This document shows positions 48,701-61,269 of a stretch of 64,000 nt of DNA, one piece after another. The notes under the pieces were generated by a model that did not search any database, had not been told where the DNA came from, and worked only from the letters and a program-made list of their open reading frames with translations. The DNA comes from Warburgia ugandensis (taxonomy: Eukaryota; Streptophyta; Magnoliopsida; Canellales; Canellaceae): NCBI GenBank assembly GCA_035236585.1, contig CP141136.1:25018426-25082425 (forward strand), read 5' to 3'. Within the stretch, counting starts at the first letter, position 1, and every line of letters begins with the position of its first letter. A program made the position numbers and the translations under genes.

Positions 48701-49171
48701 ACTTTGCTTTATTTACATATGGGTATGTAAATTGGACCTATGGAGTTATGGCTATGACTGAAGTGGTCTTGTGGATGTTGATTTTAGTCCTAGCCTTTTT
48801 ATACTACAAAAATGTTTCTTTTTATTTAAATGTACACAAACATGGGTGTGGATGTATTTTGGAGGGAGACAAAGTCTCATTTGGTTATGTTACATATGTA
48901 TTGCATTTATCCAGTTGTTGCATTGCATGCGTTAAATGCATGGGGTCCAAAATATAGGAGAGATTCTGCTGGATTTTCGATTGGAATGTGGTATTCATTC
49001 CTCTAAAAATCCTTGTATTTTATTTTTTTTTAAAAATGACACTTGAGATTTTTAAGGTCTTCTTATGAAACTTATTTTTTGTTGTTTGGTTTCTAAATAG
49101 TTTTTCAAACTCGAGGCCCCACAATTATAAAAGATTTTATCACAAAGTGTTAAAAAAACCAAGATGTCATA
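45719..49171 (+). mobile_element. Ty3/gypsy LTR (about 3.4 kb)
   Basis: It starts TGTAACATCCC and matches the LTR at 19033 through at least 46680. The end is placed near 49170 because a degraded primer-binding-site-like sequence (TGGTAATAGAGCC, 49174-49186) follows. The tract ATGCGTTAAATGCATGGGGTCC (48917, given to show the match) also appears in degraded form at 18253. A purine-rich run at 46080-46170 gives spurious frames. No target duplication was resolved. Confidence 0.65.
48337..48524 (+). repeat. 94-bp tandem duplication in LTR
   Basis: Two direct units (48337-48430 and 48431-48524) starting ACTCATTATGCATC differ at one base (GTG versus GAG), so the duplication is recent compared with the LTR itself. 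Confidence 0.97.
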
Positions 49172-49450
49172 GTTGGTAATAGAGCCAGTTCCCTTCATGA
49201 GGGTAGGCTAGTTGCTCATGGTCTGTGATGACACAGGTTCCCTAAGGAGGGAAGAGGAGGCCTGTCAACCCTGATTGGTCTTGGTGGGAGGTCCCAGATG
49301 GGGTGTCGAGCTACAGGATATCTGCTACAGGTTTCTATCAAGTGTGACCCTGAGAATTAGTCCCACATCACCTGGGGAGTGAGAGTTGTACTGGTCATAA
49401 AGGTATTAAGGAACTCTCTTAGAGCCCAGTCACTCCTTTCACAGCCATTC
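49172..49450 (+). mobile_element. TRIM-like relic
   Basis: AGAGCCAGTTCCCTTCATGA corresponds to the primer-binding and internal region at 13945, and GAATTAGTCCCACATCACC near 49354 corresponds to the TRIM LTR motif at 14138. The relic follows the 45719 LTR directly. Confidence 0.5.
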
Positions 49451-51224
49451 CAACATGTTCAAAAGTCACATATATTCAATCAAGTGAGAATGAATTGTTT
49501 AGATGAATGGTTCTCCATCTAAGGTAAGTGACTACATTTAGTATTCCTTTGATTTTTATAAATCATGTTTATTCATTAGATGGCTTTATTTACATTGACA
49601 GTTTGATGCATAGATATGTATACCAATTCCATGATTTCCTTGAGATTATCATTCAGCTTGTGTTACCGATGCTTATACAATCTTTTCGTTTTACATGATC
49701 CATGCACTGTTCTTGATACATTATATGTTTCATTGATTAGGCTATTTGAGGTTGTTATGCACATATTTTTAATGCATGGTTTCGTATTTTGTTACGATTT
49801 TATGACGAGTGTTTCGACCCAGTGAATGTTATGCTAGGAGGGTTGTAGGGTTGGCTACCTACCATCTGAGTTTATATATTATACACCACCCTGATATTGG
49901 GTAATTGCATGCGGTTTGTGGTTATCATGGGTAGGCCACCCATGCACGTCTGACTAGCCCCCATGCATGGTGGACACTAGTCTCCCATTTCGATGTTGAC
50001 ATTGAGTAGCAATGGTTTATACCCCAAAGTGGTTGCCACTATAGCATAACTATCCATGCACTTATTCTATGTGTACATGCAGTTACAGGCATTCCTGGAT
50101 GGTTATATCCTAATGCACCCACTATGTGATGACGCATCCTGAGGGGTGATTGTGCCATGGGCAATCCCAAAAGGAACAAGCGTGGTGAAATGGTATGAGT
50201 ACTCATGACCAGTTATGTGAGGGATGCAGTTAGTTACATGCCCTATTATTCATGACATGCATTCATGCTTTGATATGATGGATTTGTTTATGTTTAGCTC
50301 TACCAGCTTCATAAGCATGCATTATTCATGTTATGCATGCCATGGTATGCGGATTATTATAAATTTACATTTTATATGAAAAATTGTATCCTCATTGATT
50401 ATTGTATTTGATTTGAACTTCTTATTATTCAGGCATCATTTCATTATTGATATATGATGATTCACCTTTTTATGTGAATGTTTCACATTCATGAGCATTA
50501 TTGTAAACACTGACATTTATATGTCACACTACCTATTCTTTATTTGATATTAAATATACCTACACAAGCGATTTCTTATTGAGGTATTTCTTTGGTTTGC
50601 AATGCCTCAGATGCAGAGAGAGGCAACAACAAATATGACATGCAGATAGAGAAGCAAGGGCATTGGCAATCTTCAGCTATATATAAAGCAAATTTTAGAA
50701 ATGATAAGGTTTGTTTAGCACCTTACCTCGGTTATTATTTATGGACTGTATATGTGTATGAATTATATTGTGACTTGAATGTATAGATGTATTTGTGTTG
50801 GATATGATGGTTGTGCATGGACAAACCCTAGGAAATATTGTTGTCATTTTTTTTTTCTACTCTACTCTACTGTTGAGGTTATGGTTTTATCAAGATTTGT
50901 AAATGATCTAGATGAATGTGTATGGAGACTGTGTCTCCTATGCATTGTGTTATATTATTGTCTTTTATCACATATGGTTGTATCACATGGGTTATATGCG
51001 ATGGTCCAAAATACAGAGGAGACTCTATTGAATTTTCAATAGAAATGGAATATCATTTCACCATTAAATTCGTAATTTTGTGGTTGTATGACTCCCAGAT
51101 TCTGAAATGAACTCTTTTTATTCAAGTTTTTGTTTTTAGCCAATTTTAAAATAAAAATTTTTAAAATAGGGATCCCAACATTTTAAAAATTGGTATTATA
51201 TAGTTGTGTGAAACCCAGGGTGCA
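49451..51224 (+). mobile_element. Ty3/gypsy LTR fragment, subfamily 2
   Basis: It resembles the LTR remnant around 14568 and 17437-18340: the CTAAGGTAAGTG tract near 49516, the stem-loop at 50579-50610 and the ATTTTCAATAGAAATGG tract near 51033. It probably ends near 51224 at GGGTGCACA. Its start is missing. Confidence 0.55.
50579..50610 (+). other. LTR stem-loop, subfamily 2 (decayed)
   Basis: TTGAGGTATTTC, loop TTTGGTTT, GCAATGCCTCAG. The right arm and loop equal those at 17875, while the left arm has three changes. Confidence 0.7.
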
Positions 51225-52985
51225 CATTTAGGGTGATTTCCTAAATTTGAGTTACAGAGATAACTCATATGGGGAGTGTTAATGATTGCAAAATGGATGA
51301 TGCCATGAAGGTTGGTAGATATTCTTAGAGAATAAGAGACTTTAAATCCTTGTATGAGTACGGTGACGACCAAGGATTTTAAAGCACATTTTCATAAATA
51401 TTTGCAAAGGTAGGGCGCTAATTTTGAAACTCTTTTAAAATACAAACAGAGGAAACAAATTTTCTTTGAAATTGATTTGTCAAAAACCCAAGTGCCACCT
51501 CAAATTACTTATCATACATAGATTTTTGTATAAAATAAAATTTCTATTGAATATCAATAGAAATACTTTTATTAAAATCAGGATCAATCTAGTGGTTCAC
51601 ATACAGAGCCTTGGTAGTCCTTACATACTTTGTCCAAATATTACAATCTAAATTACAAAATAATCAATACAATCTTCCTCAAAGGAAATACCTTGAGTAG
51701 TAGTTTGATGATGATTATCCTCAAGTCTTAAGCTTTCAATCTTCCTTATCTATATCTGAGATATTGTAAACATTCAAACATTTACAATATCTTAACAAGG
51801 TATGCTTGGTAGGAGATTTAAGAAATATATTCAATATATCTCAAAATCAACAGTTCTTTGTATCCATGATATAAATCAATTTATAAAATTGAATAACCAT
51901 TTTATCCTTCACTCATCATATGAATTATATGTATCTATTGCATATAGATAAAACCACTGAAAATCATGAATATAGTCAATATCATCAATAATATCTCATT
52001 TCCAAACTGATTTCAATATTAACACTAGGTGTTAATATATAATCATACCATATTAGGAATCATCCTCCAATACAACATCAGTAATAAATTTTACTAGGCA
52101 TCTCATCATGCCATAATCAATTGCATCATAATGCAAAATAATCAAAGGACTACCATGCTTGCAGTCTCAATTCGTATAGCACACCTAGATAACTGCTCAA
52201 TACTCCACTGATACCATGGTGAAAAATATAGATCCATGTTCATATGGGGGGAACTATGGCTGTTACAGTGGCGGCCTTCCCATAATTGCCCAACCTGACA
52301 TTTTGCCTCTCTTTGGGTACAATATCATCATCATAATCAGTTTGGGAGAGTAGATGGCCAAACCCTCATAACTCTCCTAACATTGGGATCCCTAGGCATA
52401 AGCCTATCTTAAAACAAAACCACAAGCCTCCATGCTTGTATGGAAAATAATATTTCATACTTACATACTATGTGTCTGGTTATAATAGGATATGCCTATA
52501 ACTTATTTCCTTAAGATTTTAGGGTCCAACTTATATGGTTCAAATCTTCTCATTCTACACATTAAGTAATTCCATAAATACTTAATCAATCCCTTTGTAT
52601 TCATTTCAACATGATTTGTTGATTCATACATAATTCTAAGGCAATTATAATCAATTTATGGTTATCAGGATAAGATCATGTGCAAAATACATGTATCTTC
52701 TATATTGAATATATTCTTAAGGTCCACCTACCTTTACTTTCAACAATGTATCATCTCATTGATCTTGATCATCATATCCTTCATGTATCTGTCAAATCAT
52801 ATATATACAATCATTCCTCAACTCATTTATACTTCATAGTTGTTCTTTTGTTCATCCTTACATAGGATGATTTGGATCTTTTTCCTTGGATCATATTGAT
52901 TAAGGGTCTAATCTATTAATCTACATTTCAACCTAATATTTATACTACTTTAAAACATATGTACAATATTATTATTCTTATTATT

Positions 52986-55608
52986 TGTAACATTTACTAT
53001 TTTAAGTATTAGGAAAATTTGATTTTAGAAAGAGAGAGAGAGAGAAATAAATGAAATAATATAATAAATATATATAAGGTAAGGAAGAGAGAGAGTGCTC
53101 AAAACGCACTCTCCTCCGTCTTTATTCTCTCTCTCTCTCTCTCATGTGAACAGTCATGCACCCCGGGGATGGATTTCTCCACCCTTTGAATAGCTGGGCC
53201 AAGGTAGGATTAATCCACCCTTCTCTTTGCGTTAAATTTTAAGGCTTATTAACTTGTAAACGCCGAAAAATGGCATGAACATGTAGTTTCTGTAAAAAAA
53301 TCGTGCTTTACTATTTTTCACTAAAAAAATTTGATGAGAGGGGGTCAAATTAAGATTCGGACCACTCATATTGAGCATGATGATGTGAGGAAAGGACCCA
53401 TGAAATTTCATGGTGATCGGACGGCTAAGGACGCCGAAAAATCCAAAAAATAATAGTATGATGGGAGTTTTTGAAAACACAATAAAAAGCATAAAAAATG
53501 ATAGATTTTGGTGGGATTTGTGAAAATTGAGGTTGAAAATGAAATGTATGTGAAAAAGTGGACAAATAGGTGTAAAAATCTCAAAAAACTGAGCACTTGA
53601 GGGTCCTCGACGATGATGAACCAGTTCGGTCATCGTTCCTGGCAACGGCGACCCGCCCAGGTGTTGAGGACGCACACGGAAGACGTGCGTCACCGCTAAG
53701 CATGACGCGCGGTGCAACTGCAGGCCACGTGGCACAGCAGGTGCGCCACACAGCCACGCATAGTGTGAAACGCACGCATCATGCGTAGTGAGAAATGCGC
53801 GGTGCAGAGTACGCCACGCGACACTCCCTAAGCGCTCCACGCGTGCAATTTTCTCACACGCACGTGACACGGGCGCTAAGCGCACAGCACCCACGCACGC
53901 GGCGCGTCCATAAACATGTGCCCACCCACGTGGGTTCCAGACGTGCAGCGCGTCCACAGATGCCCCTGCCATGCGTGTGCGGACGGCACGTGCCGCACGT
54001 GTAGCAGGCCCGTTTTCTTATTTTTGAGGGTTTTGACCCTTTATTCATGAAAAAGGTGAATTTTGGGAGCTACAGAAGTCCAAATCACAATCCAAAAGAG
54101 GTGTTGTGATCGTCTTAACAAGGCAAACCTAGATTTAAGAAAAAATCTACCATCTTTTTAATCGCCAAACTACTAAACACTATTCAATGATTTAGATTAA
54201 GCCGATTAATGGATGATCAAGCTTTAGCTTTTGGCTATATGCATTAACCATGACATGATTATGGCGTGACAGGTACATCAGGGCATACAACTTGATATTG
54301 TTTATGCGTTTGTTTGGGATATTACGATACCGAGGTAGGTGATTTCATTCACAATTTTTCCATGATTCTCAAATGATGACTTGGTAATTTGAATTTTGAG
54401 GTATATAATTTATGCCTTACCATATGCATGAGATTGATTTCAGCATATCGTTTCTTATGTGTGTGCTATCTTTCGGGTGGTTCTTGCATGCACTGTTTTT
54501 GATATCTTTCATGATATTCACTTGATTGTTGGTATTTTTAACATGTGGGAGTCGCTCTGACTTGATGTTTGAGACTATTGATCCTGTGGTAGGATGCATT
54601 TCTTCTTCCAGTGAGTGCCTGTGAGGGTGAAAGGGTGAAAGCGGGTGTGCAACGTGACTTTTTGTGAGTGCCTGAGTGCCCGTGAGGGTGAAAGGGTGAA
54701 AGTGGAATGCATAGTTCCCGTGAGTGCTTAGTGCCCGTGAGGGTGCAAGGGTGAAAGCAGATGGTATAGAGAGCTAACCCCACATTGCCGTGAGTGTACT
54801 TGAGACACTCATAGGTCTTGACTGTGTATGATGTTTGATACTTTTGACATGCATTCACGTGTTTCTAGATTTTCTCAAATTGTGCATGTCCTGATATCAT
54901 GGTTGATGATATCTTATTTATTTCATGGACTTGGTATGTCCTTCATCGTGTGATTTAAGGCTTTATATTATGTTTGGTCATCTTTTGATCTTTATGCCTT
55001 GCACCATGTGATTTGCTTTTATTGAGTTTATTTTGAATGTATATCACCTGCACAAGTATGGCTTGCTGAGGCATTGCTTTGTTTTGCAATGCCTCAGAAT
55101 CAGAGCACGACAGTCCGAAAGAGAAGCAGGCAGAATAGAGTGGAGTTGGACGGGGGCTTGAGGACCAGATACGGTTAGATTCAGAGACAGAGTGGTGTAC
55201 GTTTATTGGACTAGTATTGGCTTTTTGGAATTCTACTTAGTCGTTGTATATATTGATAGATTAGACCCATAGCACTGTATAGTGTTCATATGCTTATACA
55301 TGGATGACGTGGTGATCTTGGACAGACCCTCGAGTTTTGGAACTTTCACTATCATGTATCTTTACAGTTGTAAAAATTTCACCGTGGTTTTGAATTGTGA
55401 GCATGCTCAAAAGGTTTACTTTTGGTTCTGTTTCTTCAGAATAGTTTTGAGGTGAAATGACCCTCGGGGTTTTCTTCATTGGTATTTTTCTTGGCGCTGT
55501 GAAAAGTTTTAAATTATGAGTTTTGAGTTCTGGGATCCCATCCATTTTCTATCAATAAACTATTATTATTTTCATATAAATATGGTAAAAGAAACCCGGG
55601 GTGTTACA
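52986..55608 (+). mobile_element. Solo LTR of a Ty3/gypsy element, subfamily 2
   Basis: Starts TGTAACATTT, ends CGGGGTGTTACA, with exact TTATT target duplications at 52981-52985 and 55609-55613. No internal region remains. The stretch 53590-54005 is GC- and CpG-rich with several ACGTG cores (for example GCCACGTGGC, CCCACGTGGG), unlike the surrounding AT-rich DNA. The minus-strand 246-codon frame at 53232-53972 crosses this GC patch but has no recognisable domain and is not called as a gene. Reading GTGAGTGCC/GTGAGGGTG words recur at 54610-54745. Confidence 0.88.
55066..55097 (+). other. LTR stem-loop, subfamily 2
   Basis: CTGAGGCATTGC, loop TTTGTTTT, GCAATGCCTCAG: an exact 12-bp stem with one loop change from that at 17875. 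Confidence 0.85.
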
Positions 55609-58007
55609 TTATTCTTGATCACTCAAGATCTCCTTTTGAATCTTGTTTGATCTTTGATAATCATAATTACCATTTTTATTAGGATTAGATAGTATACTAT
55701 CTTTTTATGATCTTATTATTATTCAACCAATTAATGTTTTATTGATTGAAGATAATTTATGCACTCCTAATTCTAGACAGCTCCTCTTATTTTCAATTGA
55801 TTAAGGTTTACCAGATAAAAGTTATTCATTGAGTGGTTAATTCAATCCTCATGTATGAAGGGATTTAGACTTCAAAAACGTTGCAAAATATGGGGGAAGA
55901 GCGAGGCTTTATTAGAGAACCCCCTTAACCACCATGTTCAACATTTACTGGGGTGACCTTAGTTCAACCTTCATAAGGTTCCTATGAGAATTAAACCCTA
56001 AGTACTCTTGCTATTTGATTTTAATTAAATTCATGAACATTTAAAATGTCATTTATAGGGTTTATTATTCTCCTAATTTGGGTTAAGGAAATGATATTCC
56101 TTATATTATCCTACAAACTATAACCCTTACTGTCATTAAGTCGATGTCCATATTCATTGTATATGTTCATCAATATCTATTTTCATTTAATTACATTTTT
56201 CATGTAATTTACATAACATGAACATTAAAGTGTAAATAAATAAATTTAACAATTACATCTACTGAGAAATACAAAGAACATTTACAGTAGAATATAATAA
56301 TTCACATGCTCATTTGGATATATCATATCTGTTCATTTTGATCCAATGATCATATTTTGATTTCTATTCATTTTTCCTCTCATTAAAGGTTTAGATATTG
56401 ATCTTTGATTTTTATTCAAATTTATCACATTCTCTTAATGAGATATCATCACTAGATTATTGATGCATCTCATCATATGATCCGATCTTTCTTGATTCAA
56501 CTGATCAAGAGGATCTTAAGTCATTTTATCAAAATCAAGGCCATAGATTTTAATCTACCCCAAATTAGCCACATCAGGCTCATCAATCCATATGATCTTA
56601 ACTTTAGATCATCATTCAAAATAATTTTCATGCTCTAATCATGCTTGATTACTCAGATCAAGTAGATTCATGATCATTTTTAAGATTTCTCTTCCATTAA
56701 GGTTAAATTTCTTAATTAATCCCATATTACTTATATCTTACTCTTGATTCCATGATATATCATCATTAGATCACTGATGGATCAGAAATCCAAGGGTGGA
56801 TCATGTCAGATTTGACTGATCTTGGGAATTAGCACCACTTTATGTAATTTACAGAATTTTGTAGTGAATAAAATCTAAAATTGTTTCCATTAGATTTTAC
56901 TCTTCACCAGGAATCCAAAGCTTCTTTACAATCTTGATTTGGAGTTAAAAGAGCTCTGAATTGCATTTTGAAGTTTCACATAGGAATGAAAGATCCAAAT
57001 TTGATCTAGACGACGAGGACACAAAAAAATGGGGTGACTCACTTCATCATAACCGGGAAGTGGTGCACGTCACCAACATCCATGACAGCCCTTCTGACGT
57101 CGCACATGTGTGAGAATGAGTGGAGGTACGCCCAGAGTGTGCATCTCTGTGCGCATTACGCTATGTATGTGCCGGGTTTTGACCCGATGAGACAGTCAGA
57201 TCTAGTCCAATACTGATCAACATCCAGATCCAATTAAAATCAAATGTTGAACCTATATCTAGGGGTTTTGGGGTCCCACCAACTTATTTGATGATTCAAT
57301 TTCTACATCTGACCCATCTATAGGTGGACCCCCAATTACCCTCATCAGATCTGTTTCATCGGCGAACCAGTCATTGGTGAAACGGATTCAATGGTGAATC
57401 TAAGGGTTTTTTGGCTGAGAAAACATGGGTAATGAAAGAGAAGAAGTCGGAGGCCTAGCTGAATTTTGTCAAGAGTAGAGAGGAGAGTTGGAGAAGGAGA
57501 AATCTGTCAGATTTTGAAGCCTTGGCCAGATTGCTAGGGTTTTTGGGATTTTTACGCCACCATGGCTGTTTTCTAGAGCTTGAGAAGAAATGGGGAGAGG
57601 GGAAATGGAGAGGAGAGTGTGTAATGCCCGAGCAATTTACACTATTTTTAACGAAAATTGGACATTTTATAGGAAATGAACTGAGTTGAATGTTTGATTT
57701 TATTTAAAATAGTAAATGAAAGAATTTGTGAGTAAACTTAAAATCATTAGATTCTACTCGAAAAATGGAATCCAATGCCTCAAAAATCACCCAAAACGGA
57801 GTTCATATGAAGAAGTTACAGCAATTTAAAGATAGGAGTATTTCTGAAAATTAAACAGAAAAACGAAAAAGGATGAAAAACGCAGGGGGTCGTTTTGATA
57901 ATGACACCCCCTGTCGTCTTCAACCTCTAGACCCTCTTAGAAACCCTCGATCCTGATTTTTCTAGAGGGGTCTACTACCGCCAATGGCGGCACCGCCATA
58001 GCCGGTC

Positions 58008-58014
58008 TATAAAA
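58008..58014 (+). promoter_or_regulatory. TATA box of solo LTR
   Basis: TATAAAA within GGTCTATAAAAGCCCC, about 390 bases inside the LTR start. Confidence 0.65.
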
Positions 58015-58469
58015 GCCCCATCTCCCCTCTCCAAAAATGTGGTTTTCTAGCCGTTGGGGCTGGGGTTTCCAGCTAGAATCGGAAACCCAGTTCCCTGCAT
58101 TTTTTCGGCAACGGTCAGGCCAAGTCAGGCCGGCCATTCCTGTCTTCCCATTCCCCTCTCTTCTCTTGTTCTGGCCTTGCACAACATGGGAGTTACCTTC
58201 TTCGAGTTTTCCAGCACCAAGGGTTAGGCAGGCAACCTACCAGGAGGAGCGCATTCTCCAGCTGCGAGGTAAGGCCCTCCTTACCTTCCCTTTCCTCCAT
58301 TTCAGCTCCCCCAGGCCAAGATCCATGCCGGATCTGGCCTTTTTCCAGTCGGAGAAGACAATGCCGGCTCCAACCGGCCATGAATGGCCCAGGCGTCCCA
58401 AGGATGCCAAGCACCATGTTCACCTGGGACTGGGTCCTTGGGATGGGTTCCAGGTGTACGACAGGGCGT

Positions 58470-58915
58470 ACACTGCCCCAGGTACGACCTTCAGGTGCGT
58501 GCGTGACATGGGGCACGGGTCCTGGCTCGACCAGGGTGCACGGGGTGCCCTGGGAGCTGAGACACTCCATGCTACAAGGTGTGTCCGTGCGATGATGCGC
58601 GTCATAGCGCGTCGCTTAGGCATGCTTGTGCATGTGTGAACACTGTCCCAGGTGCGGCCTCCGGATACGTGCGCGACATGGGGCACGGGTCCTAGCTCGA
58701 CCAGGATGGACGGGGTGCCCTGGGAGCTGAGACGCGCCATGCTACAAGGTGCGTCCGTGTGATGATGCACGTCATAGCGCATCACTTGAGCATGCATGTG
58801 TGTGTGCAAAACGAGGTCTCTAGCACGGCCTTTAAGCGCACACGCACGTGAGGTGGTCGCGGTACAACCAGGATGCACGGGTGTCCTGGGAACTGGGATA
58901 CGCGGACTCAATGAG
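58470..58915 (+). repeat. 170-bp tandem repeat in LTR leader
   Basis: Units start at 58470 (ACACTGCCCCAGGT), 58640 (ACACTGTCCCAGGT) and about 58810 (diverged, partial). Shared words include GACATGGGGCACGGGTCCT, GGGGTGCCCTGGGAGCTGAG and ATGATGC-CGTCATAGCGC. The array is GC-rich with many CpGs. Confidence 0.9.
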
Positions 58916-60047
58916 ACTTTAAAATGAGGATCATAGGACCATTCATAGAATAGAACTATTGAATAAGTAGGTCCATATTATAGGAGCTAGCCTGGCAATG
59001 AATTAGGCAAGGACCCTTGACCCTCAAAAGCAGATTTAGCGGTCTAATGTCTAAATAGATTAAAATTAATAAGGACTCCTTGTACCCAGGAGTTTATAAA
59101 TGAGACCCAGGGACGGGTTGAGTGCTAAAGGACGCGACTCCAGGAGATTTTGAGGTAGGTGCTCTATCGCTACTAGACCTTCTAAAAGAGCCATAATTGT
59201 TTTAAAAATACATGTTTTAAGTATATGACTTGTTTGGCATGACTAAATTCAGCATATGATAAATGCTTTATGCATAGATATGTTTTGTAAATAATTGCAT
59301 ATATATTATGCATAGATATGTTTTGCAAACAATTGCATACATTGTATGATTTGTGAAGCATTGAGTTTTTGAAAGACTGCATGTCCTTGAGGGTTACCAA
59401 AACACGTTGGGTAGGCAGTTGTGAGGGCCAGGTAGTTGTGAGGGACCCAAAGAGGACAGGTTTTGAAAAAGAGGTTTTCGCTTGTTTGATCTCATTATGA
59501 TTTGGGCTGATAAGCTCGTGGGCGCTATGCCGAGAGGTTTGGGTTGGCCTCCAGCCTCTACCACTATTAGGTGGATGGGTACCACGCCCAGAAAGGGCAA
59601 CGTCCCTACGTCGACTGCATGTGGTACAGGGGGCTGCCATTGGTGTCACGGCATTGGGTCGACGTGTCATAGGCCCCGTTGAGGCTATGACTGAGTGTCC
59701 TTAGGTACCCGAGGACCACTTGGCGGCGAGGTCGTGGGCATAGTTGGACCCTATGGTTTTGTGGACTTATTTGCATTGCATATGGCATGATATGAGCTTG
59801 GTCGACCATATCATACCAGATATCCATGAGTTGGATTCAGTTGAGCATCTGATGCATATCATTATGTTTATGATATATGATACTTTCGACTTGGATTATG
59901 ATATTTCTTTAAGTCGTCAGTATTCCGGTTTGGCAGTGGTTTTTAATATTGATATTGAACATGATTGTTTGAACATACACATGTTTTTAAGAGCACATGA
60001 TTTTAAACATAGCATGCATTGCAAAACTAGTAGTGATAGACTCCTAC

Positions 60048-60066
60048 TGAGTATGGTATATACTCA
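60048..60066 (+). other. LTR stem-loop, subfamily 1
   Basis: TGAGTAT, loop GGTAT, ATACTCA; an exact 7-bp stem at the place matching 15195-15213 in the related LTR. Confidence 0.75.
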
Positions 60067-60803
60067 CCCTATCCTTAACATTTTTTAGGATAATTCCATC
60101 CACGAGTAGAGGACATCTATGTTAGTGCTACGAGCAAGTGAATCAAAAAGGAAACAATTATACATGTAAGTAAATTCTCAACCCTTTGGACATGTATTTG
60201 TATTTATTTATAGTTGGGCTGTATGTTGTGACTAGATAGATCTGGGGAAAAACACTTATGATTTCTAAAGCTTTTCAAAAACTACCTTGGTTGTTGTGAA
60301 AGCAAATGACACTCAGGGTTTTCAAAATAAGTTTAAAACTAAAGGTTTTCCACTGCATTGCATGGTTTTTATAAAATGGTTTTCAAATAGGGATGCATCC
60401 CACCTTAGGAATTAGATATTGCATTTAAAATTGCATGGAAAAACCCAGGTCGTCACAGAGTGTGAGGGAACCCGATTCCAGGGTTCCTGGAGTGTTTTCG
60501 ATGCCAAAGGGGTGGTTGCAGTGAGGATCTGGTCGGCCTAGAAAAAACCCTAACTGACTGATCCTTCAATTGGATTGGGTGGAAGGCAGGTCCAAGGATG
60601 TGCTAGCCTAGGATAGGCTGGTTCCTATGCCAGGTGTGTGTGGGGACTGCTGCTCCGGTTGGAAAGAGAGGAGAGAGAAAAGAAAAGAAAAAGAAGAGAA
60701 AAGAAAAAGAAAAGAAAAGAAAGAGGAAAGAGAGAGGGAAAGGGAGAGGGAGAGAGAGAGTGGGGAGAGAATTTCAATGCAATTTTGTGGGAATGTTAGG
60801 GGG

Positions 60804-60811
60804 TATTTATA
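60804..60811 (-). promoter_or_regulatory. TATA box of the minus-strand LTR
   Basis: TATAAATA on the minus strand in GCCTATAAATACCCC, about 445 bases inside the LTR. Confidence 0.6.
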
Positions 60812-61255
60812 GGCTTATTTTTTTAAAAAAATTTAAATTATTTTAAATTATTTTTATTTTAAATAATTATTTTTATTTTTTTCACTTTTCTTATTAAATT
60901 CAAAGTAGATTCCTCATCATTTTATTCCTTCATCATTGATATTCTTTGAACTGGCTATCCACTAGCTCACCTAACTTTTGTGGACCGCAAACAAAAGTAT
61001 AATGACCATTTTACCCTTATGGGTAAATGTAAATTCACAAAATTAAGAAAAATAGGAATTTTTCACATGAGCTCAAATTTCAGCGTGCTTGCATTCATTA
61101 TGATTAGTTTCTCATGAATAATTCCAAATATCTATGTTTCAAGACCTGATTCTTTTTCTTAAAATTAATATTATATTAAATATAATATTCAACCTCGATT
61201 TTTGTAAAAATTCTAATTAATTTCAAATAATTCTAGAAAAATTGGAGTTTTCACA

Positions 61256-61269
61256 TTCTTCCCCCCTTT
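61256..61269 (-). promoter_or_regulatory. Polypurine tract of the minus-strand element
   Basis: On the minus strand AAAGGGGGGAAGAA lies directly before the LTR start TGTGAAAAC, preceded by a frame reading FENKISK, like the C-terminal end of Del/Tekay-type polyproteins. Confidence 0.8.

Larger units (their letters stand above)
57620..60457 (+). mobile_element. Solo LTR of a Ty3/gypsy element, subfamily 1
   Basis: Starts TGTAATGCCCGAG, ends CCAGGTCGTCACA, with exact GAGTG target duplications at 57615-57619 and 60458-60462. Homologous to the minus-strand solo LTR at 14843-17431. It contains a TATA box, a GC-rich leader with a 170-bp tandem repeat and a stem-loop at 60048. The frames at 58037-58911 on both strands fall in the GC-rich repeat and are not supported as genes. 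Confidence 0.9.
51364..61255 (-). mobile_element. 3' LTR of the minus-strand element, in three pieces
   Basis: Pieces are 61255-60463, 57619-55614 and 52985-51364, about 4.4 kb net once both inserts and one copy of each target duplication are removed. The LTR starts (minus strand) TGTGAAAACTCC next to the polypurine tract and has a minus-strand TATA box at 60811-60804. The middle piece is AT-rich with many TTGATC-type words; small frames there are not convincing genes. The unusually long net length could include a further undetected insertion. Confidence 0.65.

Noticed and set aside
52200-52220. Reverse-strand TGGTATCAGTGG resembling a primer-binding site
   Set aside because: It lies inside the minus-strand LTR, where a related LTR has a similar word (CAGTATCAGCGTGACAG near 47860), and no LTR boundary adjoins it.
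53232-53972. 246-codon minus-strand open frame
   Set aside because: It spans a GC-rich patch and AT-rich flanks of a solo LTR with defined ends, has strongly changing composition and contains no recognisable domain. GC-rich DNA has few stop codons by chance.
45719-55608. A single 9.9-kb element starting TGTAACATCCC and ending GGTGTTACA
   Set aside because: The flanks ATTAA and TTATT do not match, while 52986-55608 alone has an exact TTATT pair, so the end at 55608 belongs to the shorter solo LTR.
58037-58911. Overlapping frames of 125-200 codons on both strands
   Set aside because: They coincide with the GC-rich 170-bp tandem repeat of an LTR leader and mirror each other on both strands; no protein family is recognisable.
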